A stretch of DNA of 64,000 bases from Billgrantia saliphila (GTDB lineage Bacteria; Pseudomonadota; Gammaproteobacteria; Pseudomonadales; Halomonadaceae): NCBI RefSeq assembly GCF_002930105.1, contig NZ_PJRN01000010.1, positions 81,839 to 145,838 of the forward strand, in the 5' to 3' direction. The notes beneath the pieces were generated by a model. The model ran no database searches. It had not been told where the DNA came from and was given only the letters and a program-made list of their open reading frames with translations. Positions 26,327-34,546 of the stretch are shown here, in pieces (the first letter of the stretch is position 1; each line of letters begins with the position of its first letter). Both the position numbers and the translations under genes were made by a program.

Positions 26327-27934
26327 TTACATCCGGAAGACGCCGAACTTGGTTTCCTGGACTTCCGCGTTCATCGCCGCGGCGAGCGACAGCCCCAGCA
26401 CGTCGCGGGTCTGGGCCGGATCGATCACGCCGTCGTCCCACAGCCGTGCGCTGGCGTAGTAGGGGTGCCCTTGGCGCTCGTACTGCTCACGGGTGGGCTG
26501 CTTGAAGGCTTCTTCGTCTTCCTTGCTCCACTCGCGGCCTTCGCGCTCGTACTGCTCGCGCTTCACCTGGGCCAGTACGCCGGCGGCCTGTTCGCCGCCC
26601 ATTACCGAGATGCGCGCGTTGGGCCACATGAACAGCAGGTTGGGGTCGTAGGCGCGGCCGCACATGCCGTAGTTGCCGGCGCCGAAGCTGCCGCCGATCA
26701 GCACGGTGAACTTGGGCACCTTGGCGCAGGCCACGGCGGTGACCAGCTTGGCACCGTGCTTGGCGATCCCTTCGTGCTCGTACTTGGAGCCGACCATGAA
26801 GCCGGTGATGTTCTGCAGGAAGACCAGCGGGATCTTTCGCTGGGCGCACAGCTCGATGAAGTGGGCGCCTTTCACCGCGGATTCGGAGAACAGCACGCCG
26901 TTGTTGGCGACGATGCCAACCGGGTAGCCGTGGATGTGGGCGAAGCCGGTCACCAGGGTGTCGCCGTAGTAGCGCTTGAACTCGTCGAAGTCGGAGTCGT
27001 CGACGATGCGGCCGATCACTTCGCGTACGTCGAACGGCTTCTTGAGGTCGGTGCCGACGATGCCGTAGAGCTCGCTGGGGTCGAGCTTGGGCGGCTTGGG
27101 TTCCTGCATCTTGAGCTGGCCGCGCTTCTGCCAGTTCAGCCGCGACACGCAGCCGCGCGCGAGCTGCAGGGCGTGGGCGTCGTTCTCGGCGTAGTGGTCG
27201 GCCACGCCGCTCACCTTGGCGTGCACGTCGGCGCCGCCCAGGTCCTCGGCGCTGATGCTCTCGCCGGTGGCGGCCTTCACCAGCGGCGGGCCGCCGAGGA
27301 AGATGGTGCCCTGCTGCTTGACGATGATCGACTCGTCGGCCATGGCCGGCACGTAGGCGCCGCCCGCGGTGCACGAGCCCATCACTACGGCGATCTGCGG
27401 AATGCCTTCGGCGGAGAGGGTGGCCTGGTTGTAGAAGATGCGCCCGAAGTGGTCGCGGTCGGGGAACACTTCGTCCTGGCGGGGCAGGAAGGCGCCGCCG
27501 GAGTCGACCAGGTAGATGCACGGCAGGCGGTGCTTGCGGGCGATCTCCTGGGCGCGGATGTGCTTCTTCACCGTCAGCGGGTAGTAGGTGCCGCCCTTGA
27601 CGGTGGCGTCGTTGGCGACGATCACGCACTCCACGCCGGAAACGCGGCCGATGCCGGTGACCATGCCGGCGGCGGGCACGTCGCTCTCGTAGACCTCATG
27701 CGCGGCCAGCGCCGAGAACTCGAGGAAGGGCGAGCCCTCGTCGATCAGGTGGTCGATGCGGTCGCGCACGAAGAGCTTGCCGCGGCTCTCGTGGCGGGCG
27801 CGGGCCTTCTCGCCGCCGCCCTGGCTGATCGCCGCGGTCAGCTCGCGCAGCTTCATCACCTCGTGGCGCATGGCCTTTTCGTTGGCCTGGAAGCCATCGC
27901 TGCGCGGATTGACTTGAGTGGTCAGAATTGCCAT
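26327..27934 (-). CDS. liuB: Methylcrotonyl-CoA carboxylase carboxyltransferase (beta) subunit
   Basis: A 535-residue carboxyltransferase subunit with two crotonase-like halves. The acyl-CoA-binding half contains [19 protein letters not shown] and [12 protein letters not shown]; the C-terminal half has [20 protein letters not shown] and [18 protein letters not shown]. It transfers the carboxyl group from biotin on LiuD to 3-methylcrotonyl-CoA. Length and sequence fit MccB rather than the propionyl-CoA carboxylase beta subunit. It lies second in transcription order after liuA. Confidence 0.92.
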   Translation of the reverse strand: MAILTTQVNPRSDGFQANEKAMRHEVMKLRELTAAISQGGGEKARARHESRGKLFVRDRIDHLIDEGSPFLEFSALAAHEVYESDVPAAGMVTGIGRVSGVECVIVANDATVKGGTYYPLTVKKHIRAQEIARKHRLPCIYLVDSGGAFLPRQDEVFPDRDHFGRIFYNQATLSAEGIPQIAVVMGSCTAGGAYVPAMADESIIVKQQGTIFLGGPPLVKAATGESISAEDLGGADVHAKVSGVADHYAENDAHALQLARGCVSRLNWQKRGQLKMQEPKPPKLDPSELYGIVGTDLKKPFDVREVIGRIVDDSDFDEFKRYYGDTLVTGFAHIHGYPVGIVANNGVLFSESAVKGAHFIELCAQRKIPLVFLQNITGFMVGSKYEHEGIAKHGAKLVTAVACAKVPKFTVLIGGSFGAGNYGMCGRAYDPNLLFMWPNARISVMGGEQAAGVLAQVKREQYEREGREWSKEDEEAFKQPTREQYERQGHPYYASARLWDDGVIDPAQTRDVLGLSLAAAMNAEVQETKFGVFRM

Positions 27935-27949
27935 TGAATATCCTCAGAC

Positions 27950-27996
27950 GAGCTTCGAGCTTCGAGCTTCGAGCTTCGAGCTTCGAGCTTCGAGCT
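27950..27996. repeat. Heptamer tandem repeat between liuA and liuB
   Basis: Six perfect head-to-tail copies of GAGCTTC (27950-27991) are followed by a partial seventh GAGCT. It is a 7-bp microsatellite-like repeat starting 16 bases upstream of the liuB start. Copy number may vary by replication slippage and could alter spacing or translation upstream of liuB. Confidence 0.9.
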
Positions 27997-28031
27997 GCTC
28001 GCGGCCCGATGCCCGTAGCTCGGGGCTGGTG

Positions 28032-29201
28032 TTATGCCGATTCAGTGTAGATTTCGCGACCGATCAGCATCCGGCGGATTTCGCTGGTGCCGGCGCCGAT
28101 CTCGTAGAGCTTGGCGTCGCGCAGCAGGCGCCCGGTGGGGTACTCGTTGATGTAGCCGTTGCCGCCGAGCAGCTGGATGGCGTCCAGCGCCAGCTGGGTG
28201 GCTTTCTCGGCGCAGTACAGGATCACGCCGGCGGCGTCCTTCCTGGAGGTCTGGCCGCGGTCGCAGGCGGCGGCCACGGTGTAGAGGTAGGCGCGGCAGG
28301 CGTTCAGCGTGGTGTACATGTCGGCGATCTTGCCCTGCACCAGCTGGAACTCGCCGATGGACTGGTCGAACTGCTTGCGCTCGTGGATGTAGGGCACCAC
28401 CACGTCCATGGCCGCCTGCATGATGCCGATGGGGCCGGCGGCGAGCACGGTGCGCTCGTAGTCCAGGCCGCTCATCAACACGCGTACGCCCTTGCCTTCC
28501 TCGCCCAGCACGTTCTCGGCCGGCACTTCGCAGTCCTGGAACACCAGTTCGCAGGTGTTGGAGCCGCGCATGCCCAGCTTGTCGAGCTTCTGCGCGGTGG
28601 TGAAGCCGGGCATGCCCTTCTCGATGATGAAGGCGGTAATGCCCTTGGAGCCGGCGTCCGGATCGGTCTTGGCGTAGACCACCAGCACGTCGGCGTCGGG
28701 GCCGTTGGTGATCCACATCTTGTTGCCGTTGAGGATGTAGCGGTCGCCGTCCTGGCGCGCGCGCAGCTTCATGGAGACCACGTCGGAACCGGCGCCCGGC
28801 TCGGACATCGCCAGCGCGCCGACATGTTCGCCGCTGATCAGCTTGGGCAGGTACTTGGCTTTCTGCTCGGCACTGGCGTTGATCTTGAGCTGGTTCACGC
28901 ACAGGTTGGAGTGCGCGCCGTAGGAGAGGCCCACCGAGGCGCTGGCCCGCGAGATCTCCTCCATGGCGATACAGTGCGCCAGGTAGCCCATGCCGCTGCC
29001 GCCGTCCTCTTCCGGCACGGTGATGCCGAGCAGGCCCATGTCACCGAACTTCCGCCACAGGTCGTTGGGGAATTCGTTCTTCTCGTCGATCTCGGCGGCG
29101 CGCGGGGCGATCTCGTCGCGGGCGAAGGCGTTCACGTGGTCGCGCAGCATGTTGAGTTCGTCATCGAGGCCGAAGTCGAGGGGCTTGTAGGACGTGAACA
29201 T
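28032..29201 (-). CDS. liuA: Isovaleryl-CoA dehydrogenase
   Basis: A 389-residue acyl-CoA dehydrogenase that oxidises isovaleryl-CoA to 3-methylcrotonyl-CoA with FAD and electron-transfer flavoprotein. Typical segments are [44 protein letters not shown] and the C-terminal [34 protein letters not shown]; the Glu of [11 protein letters not shown] is the position used by isovaleryl/long-chain enzymes' neighbourhood. The start is at 29201 ([10 protein letters not shown]) with GGAG upstream; an in-frame extension to 29294 is rejected. It is the first gene of the liu group. Confidence 0.9.
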   Translation of the reverse strand: MFTSYKPLDFGLDDELNMLRDHVNAFARDEIAPRAAEIDEKNEFPNDLWRKFGDMGLLGITVPEEDGGSGMGYLAHCIAMEEISRASASVGLSYGAHSNLCVNQLKINASAEQKAKYLPKLISGEHVGALAMSEPGAGSDVVSMKLRARQDGDRYILNGNKMWITNGPDADVLVVYAKTDPDAGSKGITAFIIEKGMPGFTTAQKLDKLGMRGSNTCELVFQDCEVPAENVLGEEGKGVRVLMSGLDYERTVLAAGPIGIMQAAMDVVVPYIHERKQFDQSIGEFQLVQGKIADMYTTLNACRAYLYTVAAACDRGQTSRKDAAGVILYCAEKATQLALDAIQLLGGNGYINEYPTGRLLRDAKLYEIGAGTSEIRRMLIGREIYTESA

Positions 29202-29306
29202 GGCGGCGGAACTCCCTAATGTCAGTGGTAACCAGCTGTCGGGTTGCGTTGCGGGCACGCAGCGGCGGCTCGCAGTGTATTCAAGATGGTACAAGACTAG
29301 GCGAGG

Positions 29307-29322
29307 TTGACGTTAACGTAAA
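29307..29322. promoter_or_regulatory. Candidate liu operon operator
   Basis: TTGACGTTAACGTAAA is a near-perfect palindrome (core ACGTTAACGT exact, one mismatched pair outside) about 105 bases upstream of liuA. MerR-family LiuR regulators of gammaproteobacterial liu operons bind palindromes of this kind, often within the promoter spacer; no liuR gene is in this window, so a remote regulator is implied. Confidence 0.5.
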
Positions 29323-29470
29323 GTGCACCCTTGGGGCGTTCTACGAATGTCGAAGAGAGCACAGTCCTCATGACTATTGCCAGCATAGTCGGTGAGCCGG
29401 TCTGGTGAGAGTCGGTGAGCTAGTGATCGGGACATCCGATTGGATAGCCGCCGAGCTAATGGGTGAGAAG

Positions 29471-29506
29471 GCAGCGAGCCCTCGGTGTTAGCCGTAGGCT
29501 CGCTGC
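29471..29506 (-). terminator. Hairpin downstream of sbtA
   Basis: A 10-bp stem GCAGCGAGCC / GGCTCGCTGC with a 16-nt loop lies 14 bases after the sbtA stop on the minus strand. No strong T-run follows, so it may be a weak or rho-assisted terminator, or an RNA-stabilising structure. The rest of 29202-29470 shows no gene. Confidence 0.5.
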
Positions 29507-29519
29507 GTCGGCTCTCGAT

Positions 29520-30467
29520 CTAGCCGGCCATCCACTGGATGACATGATGATAGAGCGGGATGCCGACGATGACGTTCAGCGGGAAGGTGAAGCCGAGGGA
29601 GGCGAGCATCGCCAAGCCGATGCTGGCCTTGGGAATAGCGGTGCGCATGGCCGCCGGCGCGGCGATGTAGGAGGCGCTGGCGGTAAGCGCCGTGAGGATC
29701 AGCACCGAGCCGCTGGGCAGGCCCAGCGTCAGGCCGACCGTCATCCCCACCAGGGAGAGCAGCAGCGGCGCGACCAGGGCGAAGGTGAGCAGGCGCCAGT
29801 GGAACCAGGGAATGGGACGCAGTGTTTCCGCCGCGGTCAGGCCCATCTGCAGCAGGAAGAGGGCGAGTACCGCATGGAAGGCGCCCATCAGCAGGTCGGT
29901 GACGTTGGCGCCATCCGCGGGGCCGTACATGGCGCCGATCACCGCGCCGCCGGCGAGCAGGATCACGCCGCGGTTGGTCAACGTCTCGTGCCAGATGCCC
30001 TGCAGCGCTTCGCTGGAATTCTTGCCGGCATGGCGGCGGTAGAGCGCAATGGCGACCATGATCGCCGGCAGCTCCATCATTACCAGGTAGAGCGTGACCT
30101 CGGCGCCGATGGGCAGGGCGCGGCTCTCGGCGAAGGCAAGCGCCACGGCGAAAGTACCGGCACTGACCGAGCCGTAGTGGGCGGCGATACTGGCGCTGTC
30201 GGCGGCCGAAAGCCGTACCAATCGCCTGAGGACAGGCATCAAGGCCAGGGGAATCAGTGCACCAATCGCCGCCACTGCGAGCAGCTCCGGCACGATCGAC
30301 CAGTCGAGGTTGCCGTACAGTGCCATGCCGCCCTTGAGGCCGATGGTCAGCATCAGCAGCAGGCTCAAGGTGTCATAGGCGGCCTTGGGAATGGTCAAGT
30401 CGGACTTCACCACGCCGGCCAACAGGCCGAGCAGGAAGAACATCACCACGATATCGGGCATGGGCAC
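29520..30467 (-). CDS. sbtA: Sodium-dependent bicarbonate transporter SbtA family
   Basis: A 315-residue membrane protein with about ten hydrophobic segments, beginning MPMPDIVVMFFLLGLLAGVV. GGMALYGN, HYGSVSAGTFAVAL and the second-half LPSGSVLILTALTASASYIAAPAAMR match the SbtA (former DUF897) superfamily, which cotransports Na+ and bicarbonate. No sbtB (PII-like) gene adjoins it; a LysR gene is divergent instead. It may supply bicarbonate to the biotin carboxylase reactions nearby or to general anaplerosis, but that is inference. Confidence 0.85.
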   Translation of the reverse strand: MPMPDIVVMFFLLGLLAGVVKSDLTIPKAAYDTLSLLLMLTIGLKGGMALYGNLDWSIVPELLAVAAIGALIPLALMPVLRRLVRLSAADSASIAAHYGSVSAGTFAVALAFAESRALPIGAEVTLYLVMMELPAIMVAIALYRRHAGKNSSEALQGIWHETLTNRGVILLAGGAVIGAMYGPADGANVTDLLMGAFHAVLALFLLQMGLTAAETLRPIPWFHWRLLTFALVAPLLLSLVGMTVGLTLGLPSGSVLILTALTASASYIAAPAAMRTAIPKASIGLAMLASLGFTFPLNVIVGIPLYHHVIQWMAG

Positions 30468-30535
30468 TCTCTTGTCGTCATGCGATGGCAGGGTAGCTGC
30501 GGATTGTGGAGAGAGTCTAATATTGATTCCAATAA

Positions 30536-30565
30536 ATTCTTATCGCCGTAAGAATCGATGATTCT
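30536..30565. promoter_or_regulatory. Overlapping palindromes, sbtA/LysR divergent region
   Basis: Two perfect inverted repeats overlap: ATTCTTA-TCGCCG-TAAGAAT (30536-30555) and AGAATC-GAT-GATTCT (30551-30565). The first contains TTA-N6-TAA, close to the TTA-N7/8-TAA motif of CbbR/CmpR-type LysR proteins. Both lie 29-58 bases before the LysR start in the 126-bp divergent gap, so they probably form the regulator's binding site. Confidence 0.55.
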
Positions 30566-30593
30566 CTATGGTTTTGTTCGCTGAGGTCACGCC

Positions 30594-31556
30594 ATGAACA
30601 TTCGTCATCTCACCTTTCGGCTGCTCCAGGTGTTTACCGCCGTAGTGCGCACGGGTTCGGTCAGCGAGGCGGCGCGACAGCTTCACCTGACCCAGCCGAC
30701 GGTATCGCAGCAGCTCAAGCGCCTGACCGAGGCGGTGGGCGAACCGCTGCTGCACAGCGGCCATGGGCGTCTGACCACCACGGAGGCGGGGCGGGAGCTG
30801 TATCGGGCCAGCCGCGAGGTGCTCGGTCGCTTCGACGACTTCGAGGACTATCTCACCGCCCTGCGCGGCGGCGAGCGGGGGCGCTTCAGCATCGCCCTGG
30901 TCAACACCGCCCAGTACGTGCTGCCGCGCCTGCTCGGCCCGTACAGCCAGGCCTTTCCGGAGGTCGACGTGACCCTGCACATCGGCAACCGCCGTCAGAT
31001 GCTGACGCGCTTCGAGCGCCAGGACGACGATCTCTACGTGTTCAGCCATCCGCCTTCGCTGGCCCATGCCCTGGCCGGACGTTTCCTGCGCAATCCGCTG
31101 GTGGTGGTGGCGCCGCATACCCATCGTTTCGCCGGGTGCGAGTCGGTCGCCATGGCCGATCTGCTGGACGAGCGTTTCCTGCTGCGCGAACCCGGCTCGG
31201 CGACACGCATGCTGTTCGAGAGCTGGCTGCAGGAGCACGGGCTGTCGCTGGGGCCGACCCTGCAGATGGCCAGCAACGAGGCGATTCGCGTGGGCGTGGC
31301 GGCGGGCATGGGCCTGGCGGTGCTGTCGGAGCACGTGCTGCCACCCGAGCATCCCGATCTGGTGATCCTGCCGGTGCGCGATTTTCCCATCGAGAGCCAC
31401 TGGCAGTTCATCGTGCGCCGCGACCGACGCCTGGCGCATGCCGCGTTGGGGTTCCTGCGCTTCGCCGCGGGGCATCTCGACGAGTGCGTGGAGCCCAGGT
31501 TCCTGGCCAATGAGCTGCACGCCATGCTGGAGCGATTGGAGGCGGGGGCGGAGTAG
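30594..31556 (+). CDS. LysR-family regulator (CbbR/CmpR-like) of sbtA
   Basis: A 320-residue LysR-type regulator. The DNA-binding domain is FRLLQVFTAVVRTGSVSEAA, then LHLTQPTVSQQLKRLTEAVG; the effector domain starts near GRFSIALVNTAQYVLPRLLG. The overall style (NIRHLTFRLLQVF... TAQYVLP) resembles CbbR/CmpR regulators of carbon-fixation and bicarbonate uptake genes, which fits the divergent sbtA. Its effector is unknown. Confidence 0.82.
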   Translation: MNIRHLTFRLLQVFTAVVRTGSVSEAARQLHLTQPTVSQQLKRLTEAVGEPLLHSGHGRLTTTEAGRELYRASREVLGRFDDFEDYLTALRGGERGRFSIALVNTAQYVLPRLLGPYSQAFPEVDVTLHIGNRRQMLTRFERQDDDLYVFSHPPSLAHALAGRFLRNPLVVVAPHTHRFAGCESVAMADLLDERFLLREPGSATRMLFESWLQEHGLSLGPTLQMASNEAIRVGVAAGMGLAVLSEHVLPPEHPDLVILPVRDFPIESHWQFIVRRDRRLAHAALGFLRFAAGHLDECVEPRFLANELHAMLERLEAGAE

Positions 31557-31574
31557 CCATGCCGGGCCGAGCCG

Positions 31575-31919
31575 CTACCGGTCGGGCATGTTGCGTGTCT
31601 GCGGCACGCCCGGGAGCCGCCGGCGCAGGGCGGCCTTGCCCATCATATGGGCGCTGACCGGGGCGGTGGCGAACAGGAAGATCGTCACCAGGGCCTCCTG
31701 GAACGAGACGCCGCCCTGCTGGTGGCTGAAGTAGATCAGTGAGCCGATCAGGGTGCAGCCGACCCCCAGGGTACTGGCCTTGGTGGGGCCGTGCAGGCGC
31801 ATGTAGAAATCGGGCAGCTTGGCCAGCCCCCAGGAGCCGATCAGCGCCACCAGGGCGCCGAACAGCAGGAAGGCGGCGACGATGAGCTGCAGGTACCACG
31901 GCATGTCGATGCTGGTCAT
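31575..31919 (-). CDS. mnhG: Mrp Na+/H+ antiporter subunit G
   Basis: A 114-residue membrane subunit, last in the operon. The pattern LFGALVALIGSWGLAKLPDFYMRLHGPTKAST is the MrpG/PhaG signature, followed by two further hydrophobic segments (LGVGCTLIGSLIYF and ALVTIFLFATAPVSAHMMGKAA). The ATG at 31919 overlaps the mnhF stop by four bases. It is needed for assembly of the multi-subunit antiporter; the charged tail RRRLPGVPQTRNMPDR is cytoplasmic-looking. Confidence 0.92.
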   Translation of the reverse strand: MTSIDMPWYLQLIVAAFLLFGALVALIGSWGLAKLPDFYMRLHGPTKASTLGVGCTLIGSLIYFSHQQGGVSFQEALVTIFLFATAPVSAHMMGKAALRRRLPGVPQTRNMPDR

Positions 31920-32185
31920 TCGATGACATCCCCCCGTAGCAGGTACTTGCTCATGGCGACGGTGCTGACGAAGCCCATCAGCGCGATCAGCAGGGCCAGC
32001 TCGAACAGCACGCCCAGCCCCATCCGGATGTCCGCCAGCACGATCAGCGCGATGCTGTTGATCATCAGGGTATCCAGCGCCAGGATCCGGTCGACGATGT
32101 CCGGGCCGACGGCCAGGCGGTAGAGATTGAGCAGGGCGGCAACGGCGAAGAGCGTCATGGCGATCGTGATGACGATGGCGATCAT
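31916..32185 (-). CDS. mnhF: Mrp Na+/H+ antiporter subunit F
   Basis: An 89-residue protein with three membrane helices. The central VGPDIVDRILALDTLMINSI is the MrpF signature (conserved Asp residues between helices 1 and 2), followed by LFELALLIALMGFVSTVAMSKYL. It overlaps mnhE and mnhG by four bases each. Larger reading frames covering this stretch on the same strand are out-of-phase shadows. Confidence 0.93.
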   Translation of the reverse strand: MIAIVITIAMTLFAVAALLNLYRLAVGPDIVDRILALDTLMINSIALIVLADIRMGLGVLFELALLIALMGFVSTVAMSKYLLRGDVIE

Positions 32186-32691
32186 CGGAAGATCTCCTCG
32201 AGCGGCTGCTCGTAGCGTTCGCGAATGGTGGCGATGGCTTCGGCCTCGTCCTCCAGGTGCAGGGCGTGCACCAGCAGGGTATTGGCCTTCGCATCGTGGT
32301 GGATCGAGACGGTGCCGGGCGTCAGCGAGATGGTGCTGGCCAGGATGGTGATGGCGAAGTCGTCGTCCAGCGCGAGGGGATAGAGAAAGAAGCCAGGCTG
32401 CAGGTGCCGGGCGGGGCGCAGGATGCGCAGGGCCACCACCAGGTTGGAGCGCAGGATGTCCACCAGCAGCACCAGCAGGTAGCGCAGCAGCGGCAGGGGA
32501 CGCCTGATCTTCGCCTCCTCGGCCCAGAAGGCGTGGGTCACGAAGGGAATGGCCACGCCCAGGGCCAGCCCCAGCAGGGCATGGGCCACGCTGAAGTCGT
32601 TGACCAGCAATAGCCACAGCAGCGCCAGGAACAGCGAGAACAGTGGATGCGGCAGCCAGAACTGCCGCGAGCGGAACGGCGACGGCGTCAT
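32182..32691 (-). CDS. mnhE: Mrp Na+/H+ antiporter subunit E
   Basis: A 169-residue subunit. The N-terminal hydrophobic hairpin LFSLFLALLWLLLVND is followed by VDILRSNLVVALRIL and the soluble domain ITILASTISLTPGTVSI with HALHLEDE, which is diagnostic for MrpE. The start at 32691 overlaps mnhD by four bases. It contributes to complex stability and Na+ efflux in characterised systems. Confidence 0.93.
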   Translation of the reverse strand: MTPSPFRSRQFWLPHPLFSLFLALLWLLLVNDFSVAHALLGLALGVAIPFVTHAFWAEEAKIRRPLPLLRYLLVLLVDILRSNLVVALRILRPARHLQPGFFLYPLALDDDFAITILASTISLTPGTVSIHHDAKANTLLVHALHLEDEAEAIATIRERYEQPLEEIFR

Positions 32692-34211
32692 GGTGTGATC
32701 TCCTGTGCCGAAGCGCTGGCCTCCGGCAGCACGGCGGCAATATAGGCCTGCGGGTCGAGCAGCTGCTCCGCGGTGAGTTCGAGATAGCCCATCACCGGCT
32801 CGCCGAAGGCCGCCAAGAGCCCGTTGAGGCCGACCATGGTGGAGACCAGCGCCAGCGGGCCGCGCTCGAGCGGGTACGGCTTGGCCATGTCGCCGGGGCG
32901 CCAGAACCAGCTGCTGCCGGTGCGGCTGACGGCGATCAGGGTCAGCAGCGCGGCGGCCAGTAGCACGCCCCACAGCCACAACCCCTGAGGCTCCTGCGCG
33001 CTCGCCTGAAGGATCCATATCTTGCTGACGAAGCCGCTGAACGGAGGCAGGCCCACCATGGCGATGCCCGCAATGAAGAACAGGGACCCCAACAGCCAGC
33101 GATGCCCGATGGGGCCGATCGCCGAGAAGCGATCGTAGCCCGCTTCGCGCTGCCGGCCGAGCAGGTCGGCCAGCAGGAAGAAGACGGCGGTCATGCCGGT
33201 ACTGTGGATCAGGTAGAAGAGCGCGGCGCCCAGCGCCGCCGGGGTGACGAAGCTGATGGTGGCCAGTAGGGTGCCCACCGAGAGGACCACCAGGTAGGCG
33301 GTCAGGGTGCGCAGGCTGTTAGAGCCCAGTACCCCGACGCCGCCGAGCGCCAGGGTCAGCAGCGCCAGCGGCCACAGCCAGACCCAGGCGGTCGCGTTGA
33401 CCGGCGCCTCGCCCAGCGCGAAGACCAGCAGGAAGACCCGCAGGATGGCGTAGATGCCGACCTTGGTCATGATGGCGAAGAGCGCCGCCACCGGCGCGGC
33501 GGAGGCCGAGTAGGCGCGGGGGAGCCAGAACAGCAGCGGCAGGATGGCGGCCTTGATGCCGAAAACCACCAGCAGAATCAGGCTGGCGGCGGCGAGCAGC
33601 GGCGCATCTTCCGGCGGTGCCTCTGCCACGCGCAAGGCCAGGTCGGCCATGTTGAGGGTGCCGGTAAGACCGTAGAGGGTGCCCAGCGCGATCAGGAACA
33701 GCGCGGAGCCTGCCAGATTGATGACCACGTAGTGCAGCCCGGCGCGGCTGCGAGCGCGGCCGCCCCCGTGCAGCAGCAGGGCGTAGGAGGCGATCAGCAG
33801 GATCTCGAAGAACACGAAGAGGTTGAACAGGTCGCCGGTCAGGAAGGCGCCGTTGAGACCGGCCAGTTGGAACTGAAAGAGGGCGTGGAAGTGGGGGCCG
33901 CGCTTGTCGGTGCCGCTGCTGGCGTAGAGCAGGCAGCAGAACCCCAGCACGGCGGTGAGCGCCAGCATGATGGCCGAGAGCCGATCGAGGACCAGCACGA
34001 TGCCGAAGGGCGCGGGCCAGTCGCCGGCGTGGTAGAGGTAATGCTCCCCCGTACCGGCCATGGCCAGGCCCCACGCCCCCAGCAGCACCAGGCCCAGGGT
34101 GCTGGCGATGCCCACCAGGCGCTGCACGCCGAAGGGCAGCCGATACAGCAACAGCTGGCTCGCCCCGGTAACCAGCGGCAGCAGTATCGGCAGGATGAGG
34201 GCGTGGTTCAT
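32688..34211 (-). CDS. mnhD: Mrp Na+/H+ antiporter subunit D
   Basis: A 507-residue, about 14-helix protein homologous to the NuoL/M/N proton-translocating subunits of complex I. Landmarks are YASSGTDKRGPHFHALFQFQ, LFVFFEILLIASYALLLHGG with the key Glu in helix 5, and GIKAAILPLLFWLPRAYSASAAPVAALFA with the conserved Lys. It overlaps mnhE and mnhC by four bases each. Confidence 0.94.
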   Translation of the reverse strand: MNHALILPILLPLVTGASQLLLYRLPFGVQRLVGIASTLGLVLLGAWGLAMAGTGEHYLYHAGDWPAPFGIVLVLDRLSAIMLALTAVLGFCCLLYASSGTDKRGPHFHALFQFQLAGLNGAFLTGDLFNLFVFFEILLIASYALLLHGGGRARSRAGLHYVVINLAGSALFLIALGTLYGLTGTLNMADLALRVAEAPPEDAPLLAAASLILLVVFGIKAAILPLLFWLPRAYSASAAPVAALFAIMTKVGIYAILRVFLLVFALGEAPVNATAWVWLWPLALLTLALGGVGVLGSNSLRTLTAYLVVLSVGTLLATISFVTPAALGAALFYLIHSTGMTAVFFLLADLLGRQREAGYDRFSAIGPIGHRWLLGSLFFIAGIAMVGLPPFSGFVSKIWILQASAQEPQGLWLWGVLLAAALLTLIAVSRTGSSWFWRPGDMAKPYPLERGPLALVSTMVGLNGLLAAFGEPVMGYLELTAEQLLDPQAYIAAVLPEASASAQEITP

Positions 34212-34546
34212 GTAAGGTCCTCGTCCGGGTTCTCGCCGTCGACGTGGTCGTTGCGCAGCTCCACCGCCGCCTTGAGGGCCAGCACCACCACGAAGGCGGT
34301 CATGGCGAAGCCGATGACGATGGCGGTCAGCACCAGGGCCTGGGGCAGCGGGTCCGCCGAGCGTTCGGTGAGGCCGACGATGGCCGGAGCGCCGGCGACC
34401 AGGCGGCCCGAGGCGAACAGGTAGAGATTGACGGCATGGGAGAGCAGGGTGAGTCCCAGGATGACCGTGAAGGTGCGCGCCCGCAGCAGCAGGTAGATCC
34501 CGCAGGTGGTCAGCACGCCCAGGGTTATCGCATAGAGCAGTTCCAT
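34208..34546 (-). CDS. mnhC: Mrp Na+/H+ antiporter subunit C
   Basis: A 112-residue, three-helix NuoK-like subunit. It shows CGIYLLLRARTFTVILGLTLLSHAVNLYLF, then DPLPQALVLTAIVIGFAMTAF, the MrpC signature. The start at 34546 overlaps the stop of the AB fusion gene. The hydrophilic C terminus (RNDHVDGENPDEDLT) is normal for the family. Confidence 0.94.
   Translation of the reverse strand: MELLYAITLGVLTTCGIYLLLRARTFTVILGLTLLSHAVNLYLFASGRLVAGAPAIVGLTERSADPLPQALVLTAIVIGFAMTAFVVVLALKAAVELRNDHVDGENPDEDLT

Noticed and set aside
27950..27996. CRISPR-like repeat
   Set aside because: It is a continuous 7-bp tandem repeat with no spacers, and no cas genes are present.
25441..29219. Long plus-strand frames (354, 570 and 433 codons) opposite the liu genes
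   Set aside because: They are antisense shadows of liuC, liuB and liuA produced by high G+C third positions; translations are low-complexity and match no domain.
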